Part shown: positions 37,982 through 46,746 of the stretch, piece after piece | How positions within the stretch are numbered: the first letter of the stretch is position 1 | Layout: every line of letters starts with the position of its first letter | From: Miniphocaeibacter massiliensis | GTDB lineage: Bacteria > Bacillota > Clostridia > Tissierellales > Peptoniphilaceae | Assembly (NCBI RefSeq): GCF_900232905.1 | Contig: NZ_OCTQ01000001.1 | Coordinates: forward strand, 496,001 to 560,000 | Direction: 5' to 3' | DNA: 64,000 nt | Translations under genes and position numbers: made by a program | Notes under the pieces: generated by a model | Database searches by the model: none | What the model saw: only the letters and a program-made list of their open reading frames with translations | Told to the model about the DNA's origin: nothing

Positions 37982-39154
37982 TTAATCTTCTTCTATTTCA
38001 TATACTTCCATTTTGTCTATCGCTTCTTGTACTAGTTTTTCTACATCTAAATTACTTTCACTTTGTTCTATATCTCTAAGTCTTGGTTTTGTTACTGGTC
38101 TTTTTGGTAGAAATACTGTACAACAATCTTCGAATGGAAGTATTGATGTTTCGTAAGTTCCTATTTCTCTTGCTATTTCAATTATTTCTGTTTTATCCAT
38201 AGCTATTAAAGGTCTTAATATAGGCATTTCAACTGCATGGTTAATTACTGAAACCCCTTCTATTGTTTGACTAGCTACTTGTCCTAAACTTTCTCCTGTT
38301 ATTAAAGCATCATATTCATATCTTTTTGAAAGTTCTTCACCTATTCTCATCATAAACCTACGAGATAATATAGTCATTTCTCTTTCTCTACATTTCTCTC
38401 CTATTTCTTTTTGAATAGGTAATAAATTAATACTATACATAGTTATTTTACCTGTATAATTAGAAAGTTCTTTTGCTAGTTCCTTAACTTTTTCAAATCC
38501 TCTATCTGATGTAAATGGATAACTGTGGAAGTGTAGTGCTGAAACTTCTACCCCTCTTTTTGCTAGTAAAAAGCCTGCTACTGGGCTGTCTATTCCACCT
38601 GATAAAAGTAAAAGCCCTCTACCAGAACTACCTATTGGAAGTCCTCCCCAACCTTTTACCCTATCTGAGTAAATATAAGCATGTTTTTTTATGTCTATAA
38701 ATATTTTCATTTTTGGAGCATGAACATCTACTTTAAAGTAATTTCCAAAGTTCTTTAAAACAGTTCCTCCAAGTTTTGGGTTTAGTTCAGGAGACTTTGG
38801 TCTAAAGCTTTTGTCCACTCTGTTTACTTCTATTTTAAAAGTTGTATTTTCAGTAATGTTTTTATCTTTAATAAACTCTATTAATCCTTCTTGCATTCCC
38901 TCTACTGACTTTTCAACTCTCAAGCACGGGCTAATATAAATTATTCCGAAGACTTTTTTTATTGCCACCATCATATCGTCAAAGTCTTCTCTTGCTGCTT
39001 TTATATACAGTTTACCTTGGTCTCTGTAATGATCTTGTATTTCGAAATCTTTTACTGAGTTTAACACCTTTTTTATCGCTCTATCTTCAAATGTTTTTCT
39101 ATTTTGTCCTTTTAATGTTAGTTCTCCAAAACTAACAGATATATACCAATCCAT
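37982..39154 (-). CDS. thiI: tRNA 4-thiouridine synthase ThiI
   Basis: 390 residues. Transfers sulfur to U8 of tRNA. Ferredoxin-like and THUMP domains (about 1-165), then PP-loop ATPase with LLSGGIDSPVAG (about 183-194). No rhodanese domain follows, which is the short form seen in Bacillus subtilis, where a dedicated cysteine desulfurase supplies sulfur. The ATG overlaps the stop of the upstream cysteine desulfurase by one base (TAATG), so they are translationally coupled. Confidence 0.95.
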   Translation of the reverse strand: MDWYISVSFGELTLKGQNRKTFEDRAIKKVLNSVKDFEIQDHYRDQGKLYIKAAREDFDDMMVAIKKVFGIIYISPCLRVEKSVEGMQEGLIEFIKDKNITENTTFKIEVNRVDKSFRPKSPELNPKLGGTVLKNFGNYFKVDVHAPKMKIFIDIKKHAYIYSDRVKGWGGLPIGSSGRGLLLLSGGIDSPVAGFLLAKRGVEVSALHFHSYPFTSDRGFEKVKELAKELSNYTGKITMYSINLLPIQKEIGEKCREREMTILSRRFMMRIGEELSKRYEYDALITGESLGQVASQTIEGVSVINHAVEMPILRPLIAMDKTEIIEIAREIGTYETSILPFEDCCTVFLPKRPVTKPRLRDIEQSESNLDVEKLVQEAIDKMEVYEIEED

Positions 39155-40287
39155 TAATCTCTCCTTGTTATGCTTCTAATTTCTTCTATATATTTAGTTA
39201 ATTTTTCTATAAATATAGTTACTTCTTCTTTAGTAGTATATTTTGAAAAAGATATTCTAATTGTACCATTTTCATAACCGTCTGGTAAATGTATAGCTTC
39301 CATTACTCTACTCTTTTTACTTTTACCACAAGCCGAACCTGTTGAAACGTATATTTTATCTCCTTCAAGAAAATGCAATAAAACTTCTCCCCTAACATCT
39401 TTAAAAGAAGCATTTATTATATATGGACTTGAATTTTCTAAGGTTGAATTTATTAATGAGTCTGAAATTTTTGACAATTCTTCCATTAAATATCTCTTTA
39501 ATTCATAAGCTTTTTTGTAATTTTCTTCTAGCCCTTTTACTGCAATTTCTGCAACTTCTCCAAAGGCCACAATTCCTGGCATATTTTCTGTTCCTGGAGA
39601 TATTCCTTTCTCTTGTCCTCCACCTATTAATATAGGCTTAAGATTCACTCCTTCTTTTACATAAATTGCACCTACACCTTTTGGTCCATGTATCTTGTGT
39701 GCACTCATTGTATAAAAATCTATTTTAGCTTTTTTAACATTTAAAGGTACTTTACAAAAACCTGGTATACCATCTACATGGAATAATGTATTTTTATTTT
39801 TAGATTTTATAATATTTCCTATTTCTTCTATATTTTGTATAGTTCCAATTTCATTATTTACATGCATTACTGAAACAAGTCTAGTATTTTCATTAATTTT
39901 ATTTTTTAAATCTTCTAAGTCTAAAAATCCTAGCTTATCTACTTTTAAACTTTGAACTTTTCTATCTTTTATATTTTCATAAACTTTGTGTACAGAAGAA
40001 TGTTCTATAGGCATAGTTAAAAATTCCTCATTTTTATTTCCTGTTAATGAGCCAAGTATTGCTGTGTTATTTCCTTCTGTTCCTCCTGAAGTAAAATAAA
40101 TTTCATTTTCTTTTACACCTAAAGCATTTGCTACTTGCTTTCTAGCATAATTCAAATTTTTTTCTGACTGTAACCCAAAGTCATAAAGTGCAGAAGGATT
40201 TCCAAATTCTTCTTTCATTACTTTTATCATTTTTTCTATTGCTACATCATCAACTTTTGTTGTTGCTGCATTATCTAAATAAATCAT
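39154..40287 (-). CDS. Cysteine desulfurase, ThiI partner (NifS/IscS family)
   Basis: 377 residues, PLP-dependent class V aminotransferase fold. MIYLDNAATTKV at the start; the PLP Lys in YTMSAHKIHGPKG (about 200); catalytic Cys in STGSACGKSKKS (about 320). Removes sulfur from cysteine as persulfide. Close genetic coupling to thiI makes it the counterpart of B. subtilis NifZ, dedicated to tRNA thiolation, rather than a general Fe-S cluster enzyme. A Fur-like box lies upstream (40322-40336). Confidence 0.92.
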   Translation of the reverse strand: MIYLDNAATTKVDDVAIEKMIKVMKEEFGNPSALYDFGLQSEKNLNYARKQVANALGVKENEIYFTSGGTEGNNTAILGSLTGNKNEEFLTMPIEHSSVHKVYENIKDRKVQSLKVDKLGFLDLEDLKNKINENTRLVSVMHVNNEIGTIQNIEEIGNIIKSKNKNTLFHVDGIPGFCKVPLNVKKAKIDFYTMSAHKIHGPKGVGAIYVKEGVNLKPILIGGGQEKGISPGTENMPGIVAFGEVAEIAVKGLEENYKKAYELKRYLMEELSKISDSLINSTLENSSPYIINASFKDVRGEVLLHFLEGDKIYVSTGSACGKSKKSRVMEAIHLPDGYENGTIRISFSKYTTKEEVTIFIEKLTKYIEEIRSITRRD

Positions 40288-40321
40288 AATTGCTCCTATT
40301 CTATTTTAAAATTAATTAATG

Positions 40322-40336
40322 TTATAATTATTGTAA
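40322..40336. promoter_or_regulatory. Fur/PerR-like 7-1-7 inverted repeat
   Basis: TTATAATTATTGTAA, matching the PerR box TTATAATnATTATAA at every defined position but one. It lies inside a longer repeat (AATGTTA... TAACATT, 40318-40340) in the divergent region between the cysteine desulfurase and YprB-like genes. A Fur-family gene is 3 kb away. Inference from sequence only; the motif is AT-rich and could be chance. Confidence 0.4.
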
Positions 40337-40394
40337 CATTAGTTATTATACTACAAGTATGGTATCTTATGACTATATTTTATGGAGTTACAAA

Positions 40395-41291
40395 ATGTTA
40401 AATACAAAAAACAATTGTTTCATATCTATTAATTCAACTGGTATAAACAGACATAAAAATAAAATTTTTCTTATAAATTTAATTTTTGAAAATAAAAAAG
40501 ACGAAATTTTTCAAATTTTTGTAGATGAAAATAATCCTCTACCTTCATTAGAATTATTTAAAGAAAAAATTTCAGATTATAATTTAATAACTTTTAATGG
40601 ATATTCTTTTGATATTCCATTTATAAATGAATTTCTATTAAAAAATAAATTAGAGATCGTTCAAAATAACAATTTTGACTTATACTTGTTTTTAAAAAAC
40701 TTTAATTTTTTTAAATTAGATAACTATAAACTAAAGAACATTTATGAATCGCTATGTAAGAAAAAATTTGAATTGTTAGATCAAAAATTTATAATAAAAT
40801 TATATAAAGATTATTTAAAAGATAATGACAGTTTATTAAAAGATAAACTTTTAGAACAAGGTAGACTTTCTATTATGTCTAGGTATGAAATTTTCGAATC
40901 TATAAAAAGTATTTTATTAAATAATTCTATAAATTTCAATATTTATGGTTTAGATTATAGTGTAACTGCTTATAGTTATAAGGTTACTGAAAATTTTATA
41001 AATATTTCTTTGTATAATAATTTAGATGAATTTTATGAGTTAAGCCTTGCGTCTGACTATTATAAAATTACTACAAAAGATAATTATTTAAATTTAAGGT
41101 ATGAAATTGTAAAAGGATATATTAATGAAGATACTTTTGCAACTTGTTTAGTATTTCCAGATTATTTTAATCTTAGAGAAAAATATCCTAATTTGAAAAA
41201 TAATTTAATTCCTATTATTATAAATGATAATTTAGACATTTCTATATTAAATAATATAATAAAATATACTTTAACCAAGGAGATTATATGA
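40395..41291 (+). CDS. YprB-like RNase H-fold protein, catalytic motif degraded
   Basis: 299 residues from the ATG at 40395 (GGAG seven bases upstream; an in-frame extension to 40359 lacks a ribosome site). The fold pattern is that of YprB/RNase_H_2 exonucleases: an N-terminal strand where DIETTG is expected reads SINSTG, so the two acidic metal ligands are missing, then LITFNGYSFDIPFINEFLL (about 77-95) and YKLKNIYESL. The second half is unlike known nucleases. It ends overlapping the next gene (ATGA). Likely a non-catalytic relative; partner membrane protein follows. Confidence 0.6.
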   Translation: MLNTKNNCFISINSTGINRHKNKIFLINLIFENKKDEIFQIFVDENNPLPSLELFKEKISDYNLITFNGYSFDIPFINEFLLKNKLEIVQNNNFDLYLFLKNFNFFKLDNYKLKNIYESLCKKKFELLDQKFIIKLYKDYLKDNDSLLKDKLLEQGRLSIMSRYEIFESIKSILLNNSINFNIYGLDYSVTAYSYKVTENFINISLYNNLDEFYELSLASDYYKITTKDNYLNLRYEIVKGYINEDTFATCLVFPDYFNLREKYPNLKNNLIPIIINDNLDISILNNIIKYTLTKEII

Positions 41292-41824
41292 AAGAAACTT
41301 TAATATTAACACTTAGTATAACATTTGTACTTTTTACTTTTTTTACAGTCAGATTTTTTGTAAAATACATTTTTTCAAAACCTATTGCAGATTCTCTTCA
41401 AGATGGTTCTACTTTTTATTTAGAAGATGATGGAAAATTTGCTTTATGGGCAAGAGCTAGAAATAGAAAAATGAATAAACTACTTGTTGAAAGCCCTGTA
41501 ATACTAAATAATCGAGATGAAACAGTAGATTTTTCTAGAAGTATAGGAAATATGACTACTTCATCGCCAAAATATTCAAGTGTTAAACTTGGTAGCTTTG
41601 TTGCAAGAGCTGGTTCTTATAAATTAAAAACTATTAATAAACCTTTTTCAATTATTGGAAGAATTATTCCAAAGTCAAATAATGAACTTGTAGAAGTTGA
41701 ATATATTATAAAAAAAAATTTTTCTCTTGCTCTTTTTTTCTTCGCAATATGGGCTATTATTTTAGCAGCTTTTTCTTTATTATTAAATATCTTTATAATA
41801 ACTGGTGTTATTCCAATTTCATAA
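41288..41824 (+). CDS. Two-TM membrane protein, unknown function
   Basis: 178 residues: TM helix about 5-25, a roughly 120-residue soluble domain (SKPIADSLQDGSTFYLEDDGKFALWARARNRK) and a second TM helix about 150-172. Its ATG overlaps the TGA of the YprB-like gene by four bases, implying coupled translation and a joint function. Not recognised as a family. Confidence 0.7.
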   Translation: MKETLILTLSITFVLFTFFTVRFFVKYIFSKPIADSLQDGSTFYLEDDGKFALWARARNRKMNKLLVESPVILNNRDETVDFSRSIGNMTTSSPKYSSVKLGSFVARAGSYKLKTINKPFSIIGRIIPKSNNELVEVEYIIKKNFSLALFFFAIWAIILAAFSLLLNIFIITGVIPIS

Positions 41825-41828
41825 AAAT

Positions 41829-41858
41829 AAAAAAGAGTTGCAAAACAACTCTTTTTTA
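41829..41858. terminator. Bidirectional terminator
   Basis: AAAAAAGAGTTG/CAACTCTTTTTT hairpin between the convergent membrane gene and uracil permease gene. Confidence 0.85.
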
Positions 41859-43115
41859 TTGGTTCATTAAACCTAATCTATCGAATATATAGAATAATAA
41901 ACTAAGTACTACTGCTACTATTGATGATAACACCATACCTTTTAACTCAACATCACCAATATTTATTGCAAGTCCACTAAGCCCTGTTACAAATATTACA
42001 GATGTTAATATTAAATTTTTAGATTTACTATAATCTACTCTTTCATCTACAAGAAGTCTTATTCCTGAAGCTCCTATCATTCCATATAACAAAAATGTTA
42101 CACCACCTATTACATCTCCTGGTATTGTTTGAATAAAAGCCGCAAGAGGTCCAATAAATGCCATTAAAATTGAAATTAAAGCTGCTCCTGCTATAACATA
42201 TATTGAATATACCCCAGTTACTGCCATTACCCCTATATTTTCACCATAAGTTGTAGTTGGAACTCCTCCAATAAGTCCAGACAATGCTGTTGAAAAATTA
42301 TCTGCAAAGATACTTCTGTGTAGCCCTGGGTCTTTTATTAAATTTCTTCCTATAATATTACTTGTTACAACTTGATGACTTATATGCTCTGAAGTTATTA
42401 CGAGTATTACTGGTAACATAGTTAAAATTGCTGATACATCAAATTTTGCCAATCTAAATTCTGGAAGTGTAAAAAGTTTAGCTTCCATTACTGGTGTTAA
42501 GTCTACAAGTCCTACTGCATAAGCAACTATATATCCTGTTACAATAGCTATTAAAATAGGAATTGTAGCTAGAAATTTTTTAAATACTACTGACCCTATT
42601 ATTGCAACAGAAAGTGTTACCGCAAAAACTAAAACATGTTCAAAATTCACATTTTCGGTCATTATTTCTGCACCAATTTTCCCACCCTTAACTGTTGAAC
42701 TCGCTAGTTCAAAACCTATAAGTGAAACTACTGCTCCCATCGCTGCAGATGGTAATACTACATTTATCCAGTCTGTTCCAAATTTATAAATTATAAATGC
42801 TAGTAAACATCCTAAAATACCAATTGCAACAAACCCACCTTGTGCATATTCTGGCCCTAACTTACTTATAACTATACCTGCTGGTCCTAAAAAAGCAAAA
42901 CTTGAACCTAAATAAGCTGGTGCTTTTTTCTTAGTAATTAATATAAATAATAGCGTTCCTATACCATTCATAAGTAAAACTATTCCTGGGTTAAATTTTA
43001 AGACTATTGGAACTAACACTGAAGCACCAAACATCGCAAAAGTATGTTGCAGACTAAGTGGTATCCACATTCTAAAGGGAACTTTTTCATCCACTTTTAT
43101 AATTTTCCTTGACAT
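41856..43115 (-). CDS. uraA: Uracil permease (NCS2 family)
   Basis: 419 residues, about 12-14 helices. Nucleobase:cation symporter. Signatures: PLSLQHTFAMFGASVLVPI (about 16-34), the NCS2 substrate segment LVITSEHISHQ (about 239) with its Glu, and GGVPTTTYGENIGVMAVTGV. The motif pattern fits UraA more than xanthine permeases. upp, the enzyme that uses the imported uracil, is at 56537 in this window. Monocistronic. Confidence 0.88.
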   Translation of the reverse strand: MSRKIIKVDEKVPFRMWIPLSLQHTFAMFGASVLVPIVLKFNPGIVLLMNGIGTLLFILITKKKAPAYLGSSFAFLGPAGIVISKLGPEYAQGGFVAIGILGCLLAFIIYKFGTDWINVVLPSAAMGAVVSLIGFELASSTVKGGKIGAEIMTENVNFEHVLVFAVTLSVAIIGSVVFKKFLATIPILIAIVTGYIVAYAVGLVDLTPVMEAKLFTLPEFRLAKFDVSAILTMLPVILVITSEHISHQVVTSNIIGRNLIKDPGLHRSIFADNFSTALSGLIGGVPTTTYGENIGVMAVTGVYSIYVIAGAALISILMAFIGPLAAFIQTIPGDVIGGVTFLLYGMIGASGIRLLVDERVDYSKSKNLILTSVIFVTGLSGLAINIGDVELKGMVLSSIVAVVLSLLFYIFDRLGLMNQ

Positions 43116-43184
43116 ATACCCTCCTCATTTTTTCCTAATGTAAATTATACCATAATAGCAGCAAATTTTTTATCAATATATAAT

Positions 43185-43213
43185 TTGACATTATAATTGT
43201 GGAATGGTAAGAT
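43185..43213 (+). promoter_or_regulatory. Promoter of the Fur-family gene
   Basis: Consensus -35 TTGACA (43185-43190), 17-bp spacer, -10 TAAGAT (43208-43213), ending 32 bp before the ATG. Confidence 0.8.
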
Positions 43214-43215
43214 AA

Positions 43216-43230
43216 CTGTAATCATTACAT
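43216..43230 (+). promoter_or_regulatory. Fur-family 7-1-7 operator over the transcription start
   Basis: CTGTAATCATTACAT: a 13-bp perfect palindrome TGTAAT-C-ATTACA with 7-1-7 symmetry as in Fur, Zur and PerR boxes, placed 3 bp after the -10 box of the Fur-family gene. Position and symmetry suggest autoregulation. The core TAATnATTA matches all three box types, so it does not tell which metal or signal is sensed. Confidence 0.55.
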
Positions 43231-43244
43231 AAAGGAGTGGTACT

Positions 43245-43667
43245 ATGGAAAATATAAAGAATATCGATACTTTAAAAGACATTTTAATCGATGCAAGTAT
43301 TAGACCAACCTACCAAAGAATAAAAATATTAGACTATCTAAATCAAAATCATACTCATCCAACTGTAGATGAAATTTATATAAGTTTATGTCCGTATCTA
43401 CCAACACTTTCAAAAACTACAGTATATAATACACTTAATTCTTTTGTTAAAGCAAATATTGTTAGTGAGATACAAATAGAAAATACTGAAATAAGATATG
43501 ATTTAAAATCTGAACCACATGGGCATTTTAAGTGTAAAGAATGTGGGAAAATATTTGATTTTGCTCTAGGAACTAAACCTTTAAAATCAGATGATTTAAC
43601 TGGATTTGTTATTGATACAAAAAATGTATATTTTAGCGGAACTTGTCCAGAATGTCAAGATAAATAA
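43245..43667 (+). CDS. Fur-family transcription regulator (PerR/Fur-like)
   Basis: 140 residues, standard length. Winged-helix domain with SIRPTYQRIKILDYL and LSKTTVYNTLNSFVKA (recognition helix, about 65-80), then the dimerisation domain with HGHFKCKECG and a second CPEC near the C-terminus, the structural zinc site of two CxxC motifs. Whether it senses iron, zinc or peroxide cannot be decided by eye. ATG with AAAGGAG upstream. Single gene ended by a terminator. Confidence 0.93.
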   Translation: MENIKNIDTLKDILIDASIRPTYQRIKILDYLNQNHTHPTVDEIYISLCPYLPTLSKTTVYNTLNSFVKANIVSEIQIENTEIRYDLKSEPHGHFKCKECGKIFDFALGTKPLKSDDLTGFVIDTKNVYFSGTCPECQDK

Positions 43668-43697
43668 AAAGTAAACTAAATTCTAGTTTACTTTTTT
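43666..43697 (+). terminator. Terminator of the Fur-family gene
   Basis: AAAAAGTAAACTA/TAGTTTACTTTTT hairpin plus T-run right after the stop. Confidence 0.85.
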
Positions 43698-43757
43698 ATT
43701 TGCTATAAAAAATTTAACAGTATATTCTTATATATATTGAACAAAAAGGAAAATTAA

Positions 43758-44330
43758 ATGAAAAGACAAGAACTTACTAAAAATTTACACTATGAAACTT
43801 TCTTGCAATTTTACTATTTAAAAGAAGAATTAGTTTCATTTTCTAGAAAAGAAAAACTTCAAACTTCTGGAAATGAAGAAGAGCTTACTAATAGAATTTC
43901 TCACTATTTAAAAACAGGAGAAAATCTTACTAAATCAAAAAAAACAAACAAAAATCTATCTTTAAAAGAAATTAATCTATCTGATAAAATTGAAGGTAAC
44001 TTCGTATGTTCAGAAATACACAGGTTTTTTTACAAAAAACATATTGGAAATAATTTTTCTTTTATTGTACCATTTCAAAATTGGCTAAAAGCAAATACAG
44101 GAAAAACGTACAAAGATTCCATAGATATGTATTATAAAATTTTAGAAGATAAAAAGAAAAACAAATTCCAAATAGGAAAACAGTTTGAATATAATAACTA
44201 TATAAGAGATTTTTTTGAAAATAATAAAGATAAAAGTTTAAAAGATGCTATAAAATGCTGGAAGTATAAAAAATCTTTAATTGGTCATAATAAATATAAG
44301 AACAATGATTTGATTGATTTGGATGTTTAA
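43758..44330 (+). CDS. SAP-domain protein (DUF6434-like)
   Basis: 190 residues. Residues about 15-52 form a SAP-like helix-extended-loop-helix (LKEELVSFSRKEKLQTSGNEEELTNRISHYLKTG), a DNA-binding fold. After a basic linker comes a roughly 55-residue segment (NLSDKIEGNFVCSEIHRFFYKKHIG) resembling DUF6434, and a Lys-rich C-terminal helical part. Cytosolic, basic, likely binds nucleic acid; function unknown. Alone, closed by a terminator. Confidence 0.7.
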   Translation: MKRQELTKNLHYETFLQFYYLKEELVSFSRKEKLQTSGNEEELTNRISHYLKTGENLTKSKKTNKNLSLKEINLSDKIEGNFVCSEIHRFFYKKHIGNNFSFIVPFQNWLKANTGKTYKDSIDMYYKILEDKKKNKFQIGKQFEYNNYIRDFFENNKDKSLKDAIKCWKYKKSLIGHNKYKNNDLIDLDV

Positions 44331-44342
44331 ATTCAATTTATC

Positions 44343-44390
44343 AAAAAGGTATTTAATATAATAGTTGCTGTTTTATTAGATACCTTTTTT
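44343..44390. terminator. Bidirectional terminator
   Basis: AAAAAGGTATTTAATA/TATTAGATACCTTTTTT stem with G-U pairs between the SAP gene and the convergent acetyltransferase gene. Confidence 0.65.
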
Positions 44391-45155
44391 ATTCAATATT
44401 ATGATTAAAAAATAATTCTGTTCAAATCTTAATTTTTTATACATATCTTTTACTCTATCACTTTCATCTGTAACAAGATATATTTCATTCACTCTACTAT
44501 CTACTGCCTTTTTTACAATTTCTTTTAAAAGTGATGTTCCTATACGCTTATTCCTAAAAGATTCCTTTACATCAAAATTTTCAATTTTAGCTGTCTTGTT
44601 CTTAATAAATAACTGACATTTTCCAACTAATTCATTTCCCATATAAATTAAATACATCTTAGAATTACCTGGTTCTAGAAAAACTTTACTTCTTAACCTT
44701 ATACTCTTCTCACAAAATTCTTTACCACAAACTTCACCATATTCACTTATCTCTAGTTCACATAAATCATCAATATGCTTTTTATTATTTGCTACAATAA
44801 CATTAGAAATTTCATTTATTTTCCAATTACTATATTCATTATTTAAAAGTTCATAAAATCCATAATATGTAATTTCTTTATACTCTAGTATAGTCTTTAA
44901 CGTATCTTCTTCAATAAGTTTATCTATTAAAATTTTAGTAAAACTAAGTCCATCTTTATAAGATATTTTTACTTCTTCTTTTATGATTTCTTTTAACTCT
45001 TCCTTATCAATATTTTTTGTTTTTATTAAGGTCATATTATGGTCATACATTTTTGGTAATTCATAATCTCTAAATCTAACTATACTATTAGTTCCCAAAT
45101 ATTTTGAAAAACATTTTCTAAAACTAATTTCACAGTTAATAATTGATTCTTTCAT
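44376..45155 (-). CDS. GNAT acetyltransferase with N-terminal extension
   Basis: 259 residues. The C-terminal half (about 135-259) is a GNAT domain: KMYLIYMGNELVGKCQLFIKN, then motif A VKESFRNKRIGTSLLKEIVKKAV and YLVTDESDRVKDMYKKLRFE. The N-terminal roughly 130 residues are unlike a second GNAT and may select the substrate. Unknown substrate. Single gene. Confidence 0.8.
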   Translation of the reverse strand: MKESIINCEISFRKCFSKYLGTNSIVRFRDYELPKMYDHNMTLIKTKNIDKEELKEIIKEEVKISYKDGLSFTKILIDKLIEEDTLKTILEYKEITYYGFYELLNNEYSNWKINEISNVIVANNKKHIDDLCELEISEYGEVCGKEFCEKSIRLRSKVFLEPGNSKMYLIYMGNELVGKCQLFIKNKTAKIENFDVKESFRNKRIGTSLLKEIVKKAVDSRVNEIYLVTDESDRVKDMYKKLRFEQNYFLIIILNKKGI

Positions 45156-45230
45156 ATTTCACCTCCAATAATTAATAATATTCTTTTTATCTTTATATAA
45201 AACTTTCTTAATCTTTGTAAATATAATAAA

Positions 45231-45263
45231 AACACCATCTAATAACTATAATTAGATGGTGTT
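45231..45263 (-). terminator. Terminator of the Ntn hydrolase gene
   Basis: Thirteen-bp AACACCATCTAAT/ATTAGATGGTGTT hairpin with TTT on the minus strand. Confidence 0.75.
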
Positions 45264-45270
45264 AATCAAA

Positions 45271-45975
45271 CTATTTATTTAAAAATTCGTGTTTCAAAAT
45301 CTCTTGAAATTTGTTATTTTCTACATAATACACTGTATTTTTATTTTTTGAATATACAAATGAAACTCTAGTTGCCCATCCTTCATTTACTGAAATATTC
45401 TTTAACAAATTTAATCCATCTTTTATAGAAAAATTTTTATTCGATTTCTCAAGATAAGTTTTCCCTAACTCATACCTGTTGTCATTTTCATTTATATAAT
45501 CTTTGGTACTTTCTGGCTGTAAAATAGAATAATTTGTTACTATAGAATACTTATTTTCCTCTACCCTATATCCTATTCCAGGTTCAATTATAAGAACTCT
45601 ACCATTTTTATCTGATAGTATCGCTTGCATTGTTGACTCTTTATAATACACTATTTTTTGTGTATCAACTATTTTTACAGCATCGTCGAAAGAAATCTCA
45701 TTTTTTATAAATTTTTCTACTAAGTCTGCTATGGTAACACAATTTTCACAATTTGAATATTTAGCATTTTCATTTCCATGCACATAGAGCAAAGTACCGA
45801 CATTTCCATTTATATTTACTCCATGATATGAATGGTACAATCCATCTGGCATTTTTATTCCAATATAAAATATATCTTTTTCTTTTATAATTTTATGTGT
45901 ATAATCATCTAAATCTATTTCAAAATTAAATCCTGTTATAAGATCATCTCCATTATACACAAATCTTGTACACAC
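45271..45975 (-). CDS. Linear amide C-N hydrolase (choloylglycine-hydrolase-type Ntn hydrolase)
   Basis: 234 residues. The start is GTG at 45975 with GAGGAT upstream; processing of Met exposes Cys2 (MCTRF), the Ntn nucleophile of the choloylglycine hydrolase/penicillin V acylase superfamily. GFNFEIDLDDY and the later VTNYSILQP segment (Asn of the oxyanion site) agree with this. At 234 residues it is shorter than typical bile salt hydrolases (about 320), so the substrate may be another amide (an N-acyl amino acid or quorum signal). Single gene between terminators. Confidence 0.75.
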   Translation of the reverse strand: MCTRFVYNGDDLITGFNFEIDLDDYTHKIIKEKDIFYIGIKMPDGLYHSYHGVNINGNVGTLLYVHGNENAKYSNCENCVTIADLVEKFIKNEISFDDAVKIVDTQKIVYYKESTMQAILSDKNGRVLIIEPGIGYRVEENKYSIVTNYSILQPESTKDYINENDNRYELGKTYLEKSNKNFSIKDGLNLLKNISVNEGWATRVSFVYSKNKNTVYYVENNKFQEILKHEFLNK

Positions 45976-45996
45976 GTAATATCCTCTTTTCTATTA

Positions 45997-46683
45997 CTAT
46001 AAATAATATTTATTATTTACAGTTAAATCATCATTTAATTCTAAAACTAAAGGTTCTCCTGTTGGTATTTCTACCCCCATTATATCATCATCAGATATTC
46101 CTTCTATATGTTTTAATATTGCTCTTAATGAATTCCCATGTGCTGCAACTAATACTGTTTTATCGTCTAAAAGAGCTGGCGCTATTTCATCTTCCCAAAA
46201 TGGTATTACTCTCTCTAAAGTTACTTTTAAATTTTCACCTAGTGGAACTGTACCTTTTGGCAAGTTTTTGTATCTTCTGTCATTTATTAAGTTTTCTTCA
46301 CTTTCAGCATTTTGAAGTGGTGGAAGTACATCATATGACCTTCTCCACTCGTGTACTTTTTCATCTCCATACTTTTCTGCTGTTTCTTTTTTGTTAAGTC
46401 CCTGTAATGCTCCATAATGCCTCTCATTTAATCTCCAAGACTTAACTTCTGGTATCCATAATTGTCTTGACTCTTCAAGTATTAAATAACAAGTTTTTAT
46501 TGCTCTTTGTAAAACTGATGTATATGCAACATCAAATTCAATGTTTGCTTCTTTTACTTTTTTTCCAGCTTCTTTAGCTTGTTTATATCCTTCTTCACTT
46601 AAGTCAACATCTACCCAACCAGTAAATTTATTTTCTAAATTCCACTTACTTTGTCCATGTCTTACTAATACTAGTTTCTTCAT
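45997..46683 (-). CDS. gpmA: 2,3-bisphosphoglycerate-dependent phosphoglycerate mutase
   Basis: 228 residues. Glycolytic interconversion of 3- and 2-phosphoglycerate. Catalytic His in [25 protein letters not shown] (His about 9), [15 protein letters not shown], and [17 protein letters not shown] (second His about 180). Length and motifs are diagnostic. Monocistronic. Confidence 0.96.
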   Translation of the reverse strand: MKKLVLVRHGQSKWNLENKFTGWVDVDLSEEGYKQAKEAGKKVKEANIEFDVAYTSVLQRAIKTCYLILEESRQLWIPEVKSWRLNERHYGALQGLNKKETAEKYGDEKVHEWRRSYDVLPPLQNAESEENLINDRRYKNLPKGTVPLGENLKVTLERVIPFWEDEIAPALLDDKTVLVAAHGNSLRAILKHIEGISDDDIMGVEIPTGEPLVLELNDDLTVNNKYYL

Positions 46684-46746
46684 TTTGCACCTTCTTTATT
46701 TTTTATAACTATACCTTTAATACCCTATAATTATAAAAATAAAAAG

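Noticed and set aside
43191-43205. TTATAATTGTGGAAT as a PerR box
   Set aside because: Only the left half matches the consensus; the 7-1-7 repeat at 43216-43230 is a far better candidate.
43116-43244. Riboswitch or attenuator before uraA
   Set aside because: The divergent region is too short, and I see no PyrR-type hairpin or terminator pair on the uraA side.
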